From contig JAGXAB010000020.1 of NCBI GenBank assembly GCA_018971775.1, positions 17,632-81,631 of the forward strand: a stretch of 64,000 nucleotides of DNA, written 5' to 3'. Positions 44,701-53,271 of this stretch are shown piece after piece. This DNA is from Cyanobacteria bacterium REEB67. GTDB lineage: Bacteria; Cyanobacteriota; Vampirovibrionia; Obscuribacterales; Obscuribacteraceae. The notes below the pieces were generated by a model, which searched no databases, was not told where the DNA came from, and was given only the letters and a program-made list of their open reading frames with translations. The stretch's first letter is position 1. Every line of letters begins with the position of its first letter. The position numbers and the translations under genes are program-made.

Positions 44701-46431
44701 ATGAAATTTGGAACCCACTTCAGCCTCAGCCTCGCCCTCAGCATCGTATGCAGTTCAGGCCTGCCGCCTTTGCCTGGGATTTCTGGCAGGGCGGCCGCAC
44801 CGCTTGCACAGCCGGCTTTTGCCGCCGAAGGTGGGGAAAATAGTTTCATCTTGTCCAACCCTGTTTTGAAAAGACGGCTGGAGTTGAATCACAAAGTCGC
44901 TTATGTTGACCTTTCTCCCAAGCTCACCTACCTCTACCTGCCGGTGCAGGCGCGTGGCGTCGACATGATTTTCCTGCTCGGCATATACCGACCGGCGCCA
45001 ACGGCTGATGCCAATAAAGATTCGAAAAAAGACTCGGGTAAAGATGGAGATGCCGACGGCTCGGGCGACAGCAAAGCCGACAAGAAAGGCAAGAAAGAGA
45101 AAAAAGAGGGCAAAAAAGGACTGAAGATACTTGGTATCGGCAAACTCACTCCAGATGAAGTGAAAATAAAGCAGACCCATCAAAATGCCCTCAATCTTGT
45201 CCTGGGCAATGCCCGCGAAAACCTGGCCGTCATCGATGAATTCAACGCTCCACCGGCTTTAGAAGGTCAGACAGCGGCGGTAAAAAAAATAAATGCGGCC
45301 GATGCTCTTTTGATCGAAGCCTTCGATCTGGTGGCAAAAAACAAACATGACGAAGCGCTGGTGAAAGTCAAAAAAGCGCTCGAGGAAGCTCCGAACAGCA
45401 TCCGCGGCAAGAACAATCTGGCCTGCTTGCTGGTTATGGGCGGCCACTTCCAGGAGGCGGAAGGTATTCTGGACTCGCTTGTACCGAAATCTCCACCGAG
45501 CGGACCGCGCTGCAATGTACCGATGATCAATCTGGCTAATCTATATTGCCTGGCCGGAAACGCATCGGCAGCCAACAAAATGTTGCTCGATTTCGATCCC
45601 GATTCACCCGAGGCAAAGTCTTTGCCCCTGCGCCTCGCCATGATCCGCGTCTTGCTTCAGCAAGGCGACCGCGACAAGGCGAAGGATCTTCTCAGTGAAG
45701 CGCGCAAAGAATTTCCCACTAATTTGACATTGATGGAACTGGCCGGCGATATAGCATTTGAAGAAAAAGACTATAAACGTGTAATCGATCTATTGACCCC
45801 GGTCTCGGGCAAAGATGCCGTCGACGCCGTCGCCCTGCTCAAAGTAGCCGATGCTTACAACCGGCTTGGTGACATGGATACGGCGATCAAAAAGGCCACA
45901 CTTGCCACCAATAATTTCCCCGATGATCCAGCCGCTCACATCGCCCTGGGCAAACTCTACCTGGCCAACAAAGAATTTCTCGGGGCGAAATTGCAGTTTG
46001 AACGCACCATGGAATTGAATCCACCCTTTCCCCTGCGTCTAACCTGCTTCGCGCCCTATCTCAAAACTCTGGACGCGATGAATAACTACAAGGCCATGCA
46101 AGAAATCAGCTCAGCCTGGCTCAAGGCCAATCCCAAGCAGGCGATTTGCCACTTCAACCGCGGCTGGGTGCTCGAAACCTGCATTAAGGCCGGCAAAGAT
46201 CCAAAAGAGGGCGAAAAACTCACAGAGGAAGCAATCTCGGAATACGAAAAGGCTATCGATCTGGAGCCGTCCATGGGTTCGGCCAATTATAATCTGGCTA
46301 TCATGTTGTACAAAAACAAACGCAAGGAAGAGGCGATAAAAAGGCTGGAGGCTTTCCTGCAAGTGGCCAGCAGTGAGGCCGATCGCAAAGATGCCTCCGA
46401 TTTGCTCAAATCTTTGATAGAGAAAAATTAA
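44701..46431 (+). CDS. Secreted tetratricopeptide-repeat protein
   Basis: About 576 residues from ATG 44701. A signal sequence ends in AQPAFAAE (about residue 40). A Lys/Asp/Gly-rich low-complexity stretch (about 105-140) precedes TPR units from about 190 to the C-terminus, for example VKVADAYNRLGDMDTAIKKA-type and GSANYNLAIMLYKNKRKEEAI. It is probably a periplasmic scaffold. An in-frame ATG at 44632 would add 23 residues before the signal sequence and is less likely; GAGAAG lies upstream of the chosen start but 14 bases away. The next gene, an SGNH-like protein, follows 102 bases later. Confidence 0.78.
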   Translation: MKFGTHFSLSLALSIVCSSGLPPLPGISGRAAAPLAQPAFAAEGGENSFILSNPVLKRRLELNHKVAYVDLSPKLTYLYLPVQARGVDMIFLLGIYRPAPTADANKDSKKDSGKDGDADGSGDSKADKKGKKEKKEGKKGLKILGIGKLTPDEVKIKQTHQNALNLVLGNARENLAVIDEFNAPPALEGQTAAVKKINAADALLIEAFDLVAKNKHDEALVKVKKALEEAPNSIRGKNNLACLLVMGGHFQEAEGILDSLVPKSPPSGPRCNVPMINLANLYCLAGNASAANKMLLDFDPDSPEAKSLPLRLAMIRVLLQQGDRDKAKDLLSEARKEFPTNLTLMELAGDIAFEEKDYKRVIDLLTPVSGKDAVDAVALLKVADAYNRLGDMDTAIKKATLATNNFPDDPAAHIALGKLYLANKEFLGAKLQFERTMELNPPFPLRLTCFAPYLKTLDAMNNYKAMQEISSAWLKANPKQAICHFNRGWVLETCIKAGKDPKEGEKLTEEAISEYEKAIDLEPSMGSANYNLAIMLYKNKRKEEAIKRLEAFLQVASSEADRKDASDLLKSLIEKN

Positions 46432-46471
46432 AGCAGAGAGGTCCCCGGCTGGGGTTAAATAGTCTCCTGAC

Positions 46472-46493
46472 AAGGCCTCCTTTGCTCGGCCTT
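46472..46493 (+). terminator. Weak hairpin after TPR gene
   Basis: AAGGCC and GGCCTT form a six-base stem around a ten-base loop, followed by CTATTTTG. The stem is short and the T-run is interrupted, so termination would be partial at best. It lies 40 bases after the stop codon. Confidence 0.3.
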
Positions 46494-46533
46494 CTATTTT
46501 GTCCAGTCATATAGTCATATATAAAGGATTGCC

Positions 46534-47703
46534 TTGCCAGTCAGCCGCGCCCTAGTTGCTTTTTCCATTTTTATGGCGATAAACCTGGCCATTCCGGCTT
46601 CGAGCAGCTTCAAAGGCGGCCAGGCCAGAGCCTCGCTCAATCAGGACGCCATCCAAAAAGCGCTGCGCCAGGCCCAGAGCAAGCTCGTCGCCGACAGCGC
46701 CACGACGGCCCCGGTCGTTTTCATCGGATCGTCGTTAATCATCGCTCCGCTCTGGAGCACCGACGTCAAACACGGCTACTTCTATCAAGATTGCATGTTG
46801 CACCATCAGAGCAAGAGCTTCGAAGAGCTGCTCAAAAATGAGGGCAAACCCGCTCCGGTAGTCAGTCTGGCTACAGCCGGACAATTCGTCTCCGACACTT
46901 ATTTGATTGTTGACAAATTTATCGCCGCGGCAAAAAACAAGCCGCGCGCTCTCATCTACGGCATCGCTCCCCGGGATTTCATGGACGATACTACAGGCGG
47001 ACTGGCGCTGACATCGGTCTTCGATGAGCTCGTCGAGGTCTCGGATCTGCCTCGCTTCGGCGATCTGTTCTTCAGTACCTTCGATGAACAGGGCGATTTC
47101 CTGCTCAATCGCTCGGTCTATCTTTATCGCAAACGCGGTCGCTATCAGGGCAAATTCAACGACGCCATGACTAAGGTCGTGGCTCGCCTCTACCGCGATA
47201 AGAGCACTATTGCCTCGGCCGCATCAGGTAATTTAGGCGGCACCAATAACGATCCCCTGGCCGGATTTTTACTGGGTGGCAATCGCAGCGACATCTGGAG
47301 CAAGAGTATCGATGAGTATTCCAGGCGCTATAAGGTCTTCAACAAGCAGCAATTTGCCAAGCAAAAAGAGTGCTTTAAAGCACTCGTAGCCCTCTGCAAA
47401 GAAAAGAACATCAAACTGTATGTGGTGGCAATGCCGCTCACCGCCGACAATCGCAAATTGATGCCCAGGGAACTCTACCAGAGCTACATCGACTGCGTGT
47501 CTAGCACGACGAGAGAGGCCGCTGTGCCCTTCCTCGACCTGGAAGCGAAGGGTGACTACAAAGACGCCGACTTCTACGATACGGTGCACCTGAACGGCAT
47601 CGGTGGCGAACATTTCCTCTCCGCTATGGCCGACTTCGTCCGCGACCCCGAAGATGCGAGCCGGGCAGTGGCCGCTAAGAAAGCTTCCAGCCCAACATAT
47701 TGA
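46534..47703 (+). CDS. Exported SGNH/DltD-like protein of unknown substrate
   Basis: This 389-residue protein has an N-terminal signal segment (LVAFSIFMAINLAIPASSS). Motifs recall SGNH-fold hydrolases and acetyltransferase partners of the DltD/AlgX type: VVFIGSSLI (about 65-73) in the position of the nucleophile serine, and DADFYDTVHLNGIGGEHF near the C-terminus, giving the Asp and His of a DxxH pair. Between them is a region without recognisable features. It could modify an envelope polymer, but no MBOAT partner gene is nearby. The start is TTG 46534, with AAAGGA five bases upstream. Its 3' end overlaps the convergent downstream gene by 29 bases. Confidence 0.68.
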   Translation: MPVSRALVAFSIFMAINLAIPASSSFKGGQARASLNQDAIQKALRQAQSKLVADSATTAPVVFIGSSLIIAPLWSTDVKHGYFYQDCMLHHQSKSFEELLKNEGKPAPVVSLATAGQFVSDTYLIVDKFIAAAKNKPRALIYGIAPRDFMDDTTGGLALTSVFDELVEVSDLPRFGDLFFSTFDEQGDFLLNRSVYLYRKRGRYQGKFNDAMTKVVARLYRDKSTIASAASGNLGGTNNDPLAGFLLGGNRSDIWSKSIDEYSRRYKVFNKQQFAKQKECFKALVALCKEKNIKLYVVAMPLTADNRKLMPRELYQSYIDCVSSTTREAAVPFLDLEAKGDYKDADFYDTVHLNGIGGEHFLSAMADFVRDPEDASRAVAAKKASSPTY

Positions 47704-49024
47704 GCGTGGTAGCAAAGTCGCCGCGGCCCCAGAGCCATACATGTAAGACAAAAGTGAGCTGTTCGACGGTCATTTTGCCTTCCTCTACCAGTCGATAGCC
47801 GACCTTGAGCGCTTCCAGCTTTTCTTTGTCGAAAATATTGCGCTTGAGCAAATAATCGCTCACGGCATCGGGATCGCGCTCGGCGACGAGGCGAATCTGC
47901 TCGATATCACGGTTGGCAATCAGGCCTACTGTATCGAGCATTTCGACGAAGCCCGAAGGCGAAGGCTTGTAGCGGCCGCGCTTGATCTTTACCGGTTTGA
48001 TTGCCGCCAGCTCCTCCATCGAAAGCTCGAGCGGCCTGCCGCTGACCGCGCATTCACGCAACATCTGACCGGCCCTGAGCGGGTCGAGGGTGCCGTCCTG
48101 GATGTATTTCTGGGCGCGCAGGGCATAGCCGACCATTTGCTCCGAACAGATGCCCTCATCGACGAGGATCTGACCCAGGGGTTTGGCCTCGCTCAATGTG
48201 CGCTCGACGCAAGATAACAGGTCGAGCTCGGAAATCAGCTCAGAGAGGACGAGCAACTCTCCCAGACGGACAAGATTTTGACTGCGATAGCGCTTCAATC
48301 CGCCAAATTCGAGGATTTCCTCGATCTGCTCATTGTGCATACTGGAGAGCTTGAGGGCGCCGACCGCCTGATCGCGACCGATGCGCTTTTGCTTGACCAG
48401 CAAAAAGGCCGTCAAACCGGCGTAGGCCACCATTTCGGTAACTGACTGGTGGAGGACGAGGACGCGTACTAGAGGCAGACCGGAGAGCAAACTGGTCTCC
48501 ATGGCCTCGTCGAGCATCTGCGAGGTGATCACGCCGGCATCGATAAAGAGACGCCCGAGAGTGACGCCAAAGACAATAGGCTCAATCGTGCAGCCAACGG
48601 CCATGAGATTATTGACGAAAGAGTCGCCATGACTGCGGATGCGGTGCAAAACCTCGAGGGCCTGCTCGATCGAAAGCAGCTTTTCCCGGATCAGGTTCTG
48701 CGCCTGCAGGGCGGCGTAGAGCTCCTTTTCGGTGACCAATCCGCTCTCCATCAAGACTCGGCCGAGGGGCTGCTTCTTGCTCTTGGACATCTTCAGAGCG
48801 GAATTTAAATTGTCGACACTGGTCAGGCCGGCATTGACGATTAAATCGCCAATCTGGGTGGAAATCTGGGCAGAAACCTGGCCGACGTTTAGCTTAGCGT
48901 CGCCCTTTACCGGCTCTGATTCTGTACTGGTAGGGCTTTTGGGGTTTTTAGAGGGGGCCGCCACGATAATTCCATTGTTTTGCTGTAGCTGTTTACCATA
49001 GGTGCTGGAGCTGAAAAGCCTCAC
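47675..49024 (-). CDS. Protein of tandem MshEN/GspE-N-like repeats
   Basis: The 449 residues are built from repeated units resembling the N-terminal domain of type II secretion and type IV pilus ATPases: IGDLIVNAGLTSVDNLNSAL with PLGRVLMESGLVTEKELYAA (about 57-107), LGRLFIDAGVITSQML (about 156-171), and LGELLVLSELISELDLLSC with PLGQILVDEGICSEQM (about 253-296). There is no ATPase domain and no membrane segment. MshEN domains can bind cyclic-di-GMP, and the two-part unit near residue 57 fits that pattern best. It may be a cytoplasmic adaptor. The start is GTG without a ribosome site, so the first 50 low-complexity residues are uncertain. Confidence 0.72.
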   Translation of the reverse strand: MRLFSSSTYGKQLQQNNGIIVAAPSKNPKSPTSTESEPVKGDAKLNVGQVSAQISTQIGDLIVNAGLTSVDNLNSALKMSKSKKQPLGRVLMESGLVTEKELYAALQAQNLIREKLLSIEQALEVLHRIRSHGDSFVNNLMAVGCTIEPIVFGVTLGRLFIDAGVITSQMLDEAMETSLLSGLPLVRVLVLHQSVTEMVAYAGLTAFLLVKQKRIGRDQAVGALKLSSMHNEQIEEILEFGGLKRYRSQNLVRLGELLVLSELISELDLLSCVERTLSEAKPLGQILVDEGICSEQMVGYALRAQKYIQDGTLDPLRAGQMLRECAVSGRPLELSMEELAAIKPVKIKRGRYKPSPSGFVEMLDTVGLIANRDIEQIRLVAERDPDAVSDYLLKRNIFDKEKLEALKVGYRLVEEGKMTVEQLTFVLHVWLWGRGDFATTLNMLGWKLS

Positions 49025-49199
49025 GGGAAAAATCTACCCGCTGGCGCGCCATTCCAAGCGCCCGAAAAACGTATGAAGTATATAGGGTAAAGGGCTCTTT
49101 TGAATATTTTTTGAATATCTTCAGCCTGGGCGGCAGGCACACGAAGAGGCCACGCGCACATACGATAAGAGTATTTTGTATATACAGAGCATATAGAGA

Positions 49200-49240
49200 C
49201 GACTACCCGCGGGCCGGTCGAAAACCGGAAACGGTAGTCG
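49200..49240 (+). ncRNA. Nested hairpin, possible structured RNA
   Basis: CGACTACC (49200-49207) pairs with GGTAGTCG (49233-49240). Inside, CCGGT (49214-49218) pairs with ACCGG (49224-49228) around a five-base loop. A TATATA/TATACA box lies just upstream (49179-49186) but has no -35 box. The strand is a guess, and the structure could also act as DNA. Confidence 0.25.
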
Positions 49241-49572
49241 ATACAAGGAAAGGGTGATATGGGAGCGAGGTCTAAAAGAGTACTTTCGGCAACATTCTGG
49301 ATAACACTGAGTCATGCGCGGCATATAGCCGGAAAATGTCGAACTGGGCAAAAAAGTTATTCGCACCAGTCGCGGTGCCGGGCAAGATCCAAAAAAGCGA
49401 GTTAAAATGCTCTTTGTACCTCGATGTGCCCGATCGGCGACGGCCTTTCAAAAAAATTTTTGCTAGCGGATCGCTTTCTCTTATAAGCTGAAAAAGGAGT
49501 CGATTAGATATACAAAGTATCTGAAAAGCATTGCCTGGACTGCTCTTTCATATGGTGCAGTCAATCATGGGT

Positions 49573-49584
49573 ACCACCGGTGGT
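49573..49584. promoter_or_regulatory. ACCACCGGTGGT palindrome upstream of smc promoter
   Basis: A perfect 12-base palindrome lies 46 bases before the smc -35 box. It may be a regulator site. A related CACCGGTG core also occurs in the loop of the atpB terminator, which argues for caution. Confidence 0.25.
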
Positions 49585-49630
49585 GACCTTCAGAGAGCCA
49601 TCAAGCCAAGCCAAATGTAGTCCTCACCGC

Positions 49631-49659
49631 TTGACACTAAATGCAGTGTGTAGTGTAAT
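49631..49659 (+). promoter_or_regulatory. Near-consensus sigma-70 promoter of the smc operon
   Basis: TTGACA (49631-49636) is separated by 17 bases from TGTAAT (49654-49659), which matches five of six bases. Transcription should start near 49666, about 60 bases before the smc start. The sequence after the -35 box (CTA, two bases, TGCAG) recurs in the sepF promoter. Confidence 0.8.
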
Positions 49660-49726
49660 TCGTCTGTACTGTGCCATTTCTCCGTGTAGAATTAGCTAGC
49701 TCTATAACCAAAAGTGGGAGTCTCTT

Positions 49727-52700
49727 TTGCGGATCAAAGAAATCGAACTCGATAACTTTAAGTCGTTCGGAAAGCAGACTTTAGTTCCTCTGTTGGATGG
49801 CTTCACCACCATCTCCGGCCCCAATGGTTCGGGCAAATCAAACGTTATAGACAGCCTGCTTTTTGCCTTAGGCCTTTCGACGACCCGCACGATGCGCGCC
49901 GAAAGACTGCCCGATCTGCTCAACAATTTGAGCGGTAAAAACGAGCTCAAGGTGCGTGTGCGCTTTGCTACCGACGAGGGCGTCGAGCTCGAAGTGATCC
50001 GCCGCCTGCGTGTCAAAGAAAACGGCTACACCAGCACATATATCCTCAATGGCCGCGTCGCCACACTCACCGAAGTGCACGAAGAGCTGGTCAAATACAA
50101 TGTCAGCCCGACCGGCTACAACGTGATCATGCAGGGCGACGTCACCAATATCGTCACGATGAGCGCCACCGAACGTCGCCGGATCATCGACGAACTGGCC
50201 GGCGTAGCGGAATTTGACCGCCGTATCGATCAAGCTCAAAACGAGCTCGAACTGGTCGGTGAAAAAATCGAACAGCAAAAAATCATCCTCACCGAAATCC
50301 TCGCCCGTCTCGAAGTCCTCAAAACGGATCGCGATCAGGCCCTCAAATATCTTGATTTGAAGACGCAAAAAGAGCGCGTCGAGCGCGATCTCGTCTTCGT
50401 CAAATCAGCAGAGCTCGAACATCGCTGTGCCATTGAGCTGGCCGAAATCGAAAAACTGAATAAAAAAGAAGAGGAGCTGCTCGAGAAACTCGAGCGCACC
50501 GAATTTAACCTCGTCAGCCTGCGCGCTCAGCTCGGTCAGATCGACCAGGAAATCCGCGAGAAGGGCGGCAACGAGCAGCTCTTATTGCGCCAGGAGCTGG
50601 AAACGAAACGAGGCGAATTGACTCGTGAAGAAAACAAACTCTCCAATCTTACCGGTATCATCGGCGAGAAAACGAAACAAGCCAAAGTAATCGGCGGTCA
50701 GATCAAAACGATCGACCGGCGCTTGAGCGACCTTTCTCGTCAGAAGAAGCAGCACCAGGCCGACCAGGCCGCGGTCAACGGCGCCCTTATGGAAAAGCAG
50801 GGTGCTTTCAGCGCCGTATCCGCCGAAATCGAAGTTTTACGCCAGGAAAAAGATAAGTCTTCGGACAAGATCTCCAATCTGCACTCCGACTTGCAGGGTC
50901 TGCGCGACGAGCGCCACCAGCTGGAAGTGAAGAAAACACAGTTCAAAACCCGGCGCGAAAGTCTGGAAGGCGAACTGGAAGCGTTGCGCAACAAGGCCAC
51001 CGAGCAAATCAGCAAATCGGCGCAGGTGAAGGGCATGCTCGGCAAGCTCGAGCGCGAATATCAAGATCAACAAGCCCTCGTCGCCGGTGTCCAGCGCACG
51101 CTCATGCAATATGAAAGCGAACTCGAGGGCACGAGAGAAGAAATCGAAACCAAGCGCCAGGGTCAAGAGTCTATTCAGCGCCGTTTGATCGAGCTCGAGA
51201 CAAAACGCGATGTGGCCGGTGAATCCGGCTATGGCCGGGCCGTCGAAGCAATTCTCGCCTCGGGCATCAACGGCGTGCACGGCACAATCGGTCAACTCGG
51301 CCGTGTCGACGATCAATATACGACCGCCCTTGAAATTTCTATTGGACCGAGACTGGGCCATATCGTCGTCGACGACGATCACATCGCCCAGCAATGTATC
51401 GAATATCTCAAATCCAATCAGGCCGGACGCGCTACCTTCGTCCCTCTGAACAAAATCGTCACCCAGCCGCCGGGCCTTCTGCCCAACCGTCCGGGTGTGA
51501 TCGACTTTGCCTATAACCTGGTCGATTTCAATCCAAAATTTGTCAAAGCCTTCCAGTATGCCTGCGGCCAGACAATCATCATGGATACGATGGAAAATGC
51601 CCGGCGCCTGATCAGCCAGGCGCGCATGGTCACCGTCGGTGGTGAACTGTTCGACAAGTCAGGCAGTATGTCCGGCGGTAACGACAATAAAGCCAAATTG
51701 CACTTCGGCACCAGGGGCGAAAGCGACCTGGCCGCCGTCAAGCAAACGGCCAAAAGCCTTGCCGACCAGCTGCGCTGGCTCAAAGACAGCATCAAAGAAC
51801 TGGAAGGTTCGGTCAACGAAGAGCGCGGCAAGCTGAGCAACGCTCAAGCCCTGCTCGCTTCCAAGCTCGCCGATCTGGAAGCGAAACGCAAGCAAGTCAA
51901 AGATCTCGACGACGAAGTCGAAAACGTCAAGCCGCTGCTGCGCTCCAAAGCCGACGAATGCGAAGCCCTCGATGTCGAAGCGGCCCAGGTGGAAGTCTCG
52001 ATCAAAGAGTACACGGTCAAAATCACCAAGCTGGAAGAGTCACTCGAAGGCGCTCGCGACAAGGGTCACCGCACCCACCTCGAAAAACTGATCCACGAAT
52101 CGGAAGAGCTCCGCTCGGAGCTCACCGCCGTCGACGAACAATTTAAAGAGATCCAGCGTCTGATCGACCGTGCCGACACAGAAGAGCGCGTCGAAATCAA
52201 CAACCGCGAAAATCTCACCGTGCAAGCCAATGATCTGGGCGTCGAGCTCGATGATCTGGAAGCACAAGTGCCGACCCACCAGAATACAATTGCCGCTCTG
52301 CGCAGCTCGATTGCCGAAATGGATCTTAAGGTCTCCGAAATCTCTGAAGAACTCGAGTCCATGCGCAAGGCCAAAGAAGATATCCACGAGAAAGTCACAG
52401 CCTGCGAGATTGAACGCACCAAGGTCGATCAAGAGACGATCCGCGTCAAAGAACAGCGTACGGAGCGCAAAATGCTGCACTTCGACCTCGAGCGCCAGTT
52501 GCTCGAAGTGAAAGAAGCGATCGCCGCCATCCTTGCTGAAACACCCGATTACGAACCGCCTTCGGCCGGTACGGTCGAGCAGCTAAAACAGCAAGTCGAT
52601 CGTCTCGAGCGCCGTATGCGTTCCCTCGAGCCGGTCAACATGAAGGCTCTGGAAGAATACAACCAGACCGAAGAGCGTCAAAGAGATCTCTCCGAAAACC

Positions 52701-53257
52701 TCGATACCCTGGCCATCGAGCGCGAACAAATCGATCAGCGCATCATGGGCTATGGTCAGTTGAAAAAAGAAAACTTCATGGAAGCTTTCAACGCCATCAA
52801 TATCAACTTCCAGGATATCTTTGCCGAGCTCTCGCACGGTCACGGCAAGCTCGAGCTGGAAAATCCGGAAAGCCCCTTCGAAGGCGGCCTGATCATTCGC
52901 GCTCAACCAAGAGACAAAAAGATGCAACGCATCGAAGCCCTCTCGGGAGGCGAGAAATCGCTGACGGCGCTCTCCTTCGTTTTTGCCTTCCAGCGTTTTG
53001 CCCCGGCACCTTTTTATGCCTTCGACGAGGTCGACATGATGCTCGATGGTGCCAACGCCGAGCGTCTGGCGCGTATGGTCAAACGTCAGTCGGAAAGCGC
53101 TCAATTTGTCGTAGTCAGCCTGCGTCGACCGATGATCGAAAACGCCGATCACGCCGTCGGTGTGTCGTTGCGTTCCGATGGTTTCTCCCGAGTAGTCGGC
53201 ATCAAAGACATCGTCCTGCCCTCCGAGCATGAACTTGCCACCGCCGGTGCCCACTAA
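49727..53257 (+). CDS. smc: Chromosome segregation protein SMC
   Basis: SMC is the ATPase arm of the condensin complex that compacts and separates chromosomes. The 1176 residues show Walker A GPNGSGKS at 31-38, long coiled coils (about 165-500 and 670-1000), a hinge (about 505-665, with VHGTIGQLGRVDDQY), the signature LSGGEKSLTAL and Walker B FYAFDEVDMMLDGANAERL. That Walker B region and the following VVVSLRRPMIENADH resemble cyanobacterial SMC closely. The start is TTG 49727, with GGGAG six bases upstream. It is first in an operon with scpA, scpB and ispD. It has a near-consensus promoter. Confidence 0.97.
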   Translation: MRIKEIELDNFKSFGKQTLVPLLDGFTTISGPNGSGKSNVIDSLLFALGLSTTRTMRAERLPDLLNNLSGKNELKVRVRFATDEGVELEVIRRLRVKENGYTSTYILNGRVATLTEVHEELVKYNVSPTGYNVIMQGDVTNIVTMSATERRRIIDELAGVAEFDRRIDQAQNELELVGEKIEQQKIILTEILARLEVLKTDRDQALKYLDLKTQKERVERDLVFVKSAELEHRCAIELAEIEKLNKKEEELLEKLERTEFNLVSLRAQLGQIDQEIREKGGNEQLLLRQELETKRGELTREENKLSNLTGIIGEKTKQAKVIGGQIKTIDRRLSDLSRQKKQHQADQAAVNGALMEKQGAFSAVSAEIEVLRQEKDKSSDKISNLHSDLQGLRDERHQLEVKKTQFKTRRESLEGELEALRNKATEQISKSAQVKGMLGKLEREYQDQQALVAGVQRTLMQYESELEGTREEIETKRQGQESIQRRLIELETKRDVAGESGYGRAVEAILASGINGVHGTIGQLGRVDDQYTTALEISIGPRLGHIVVDDDHIAQQCIEYLKSNQAGRATFVPLNKIVTQPPGLLPNRPGVIDFAYNLVDFNPKFVKAFQYACGQTIIMDTMENARRLISQARMVTVGGELFDKSGSMSGGNDNKAKLHFGTRGESDLAAVKQTAKSLADQLRWLKDSIKELEGSVNEERGKLSNAQALLASKLADLEAKRKQVKDLDDEVENVKPLLRSKADECEALDVEAAQVEVSIKEYTVKITKLEESLEGARDKGHRTHLEKLIHESEELRSELTAVDEQFKEIQRLIDRADTEERVEINNRENLTVQANDLGVELDDLEAQVPTHQNTIAALRSSIAEMDLKVSEISEELESMRKAKEDIHEKVTACEIERTKVDQETIRVKEQRTERKMLHFDLERQLLEVKEAIAAILAETPDYEPPSAGTVEQLKQQVDRLERRMRSLEPVNMKALEEYNQTEERQRDLSENLDTLAIEREQIDQRIMGYGQLKKENFMEAFNAININFQDIFAELSHGHGKLELENPESPFEGGLIIRAQPRDKKMQRIEALSGGEKSLTALSFVFAFQRFAPAPFYAFDEVDMMLDGANAERLARMVKRQSESAQFVVVSLRRPMIENADHAVGVSLRSDGFSRVVGIKDIVLPSEHELATAGAH

Positions 53258-53271
53258 AAGGAGATTGCGCC

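Larger units (their letters stand above)
49025..49726. other. 702-base gene-free region before smc
   Basis: This is the longest stretch without a gene. It contains the smc promoter (49631-49659), a nested hairpin (49200-49240), a perfect palindrome (49573-49584) and a short direct repeat of TTTTGAATAT near 49098-49117. Open frames here are short and unconvincing. An untranslated RNA or extended control region is possible. I did not recognise a known RNA family (RNase P, tmRNA, SRP or 6S). Confidence 0.5.
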
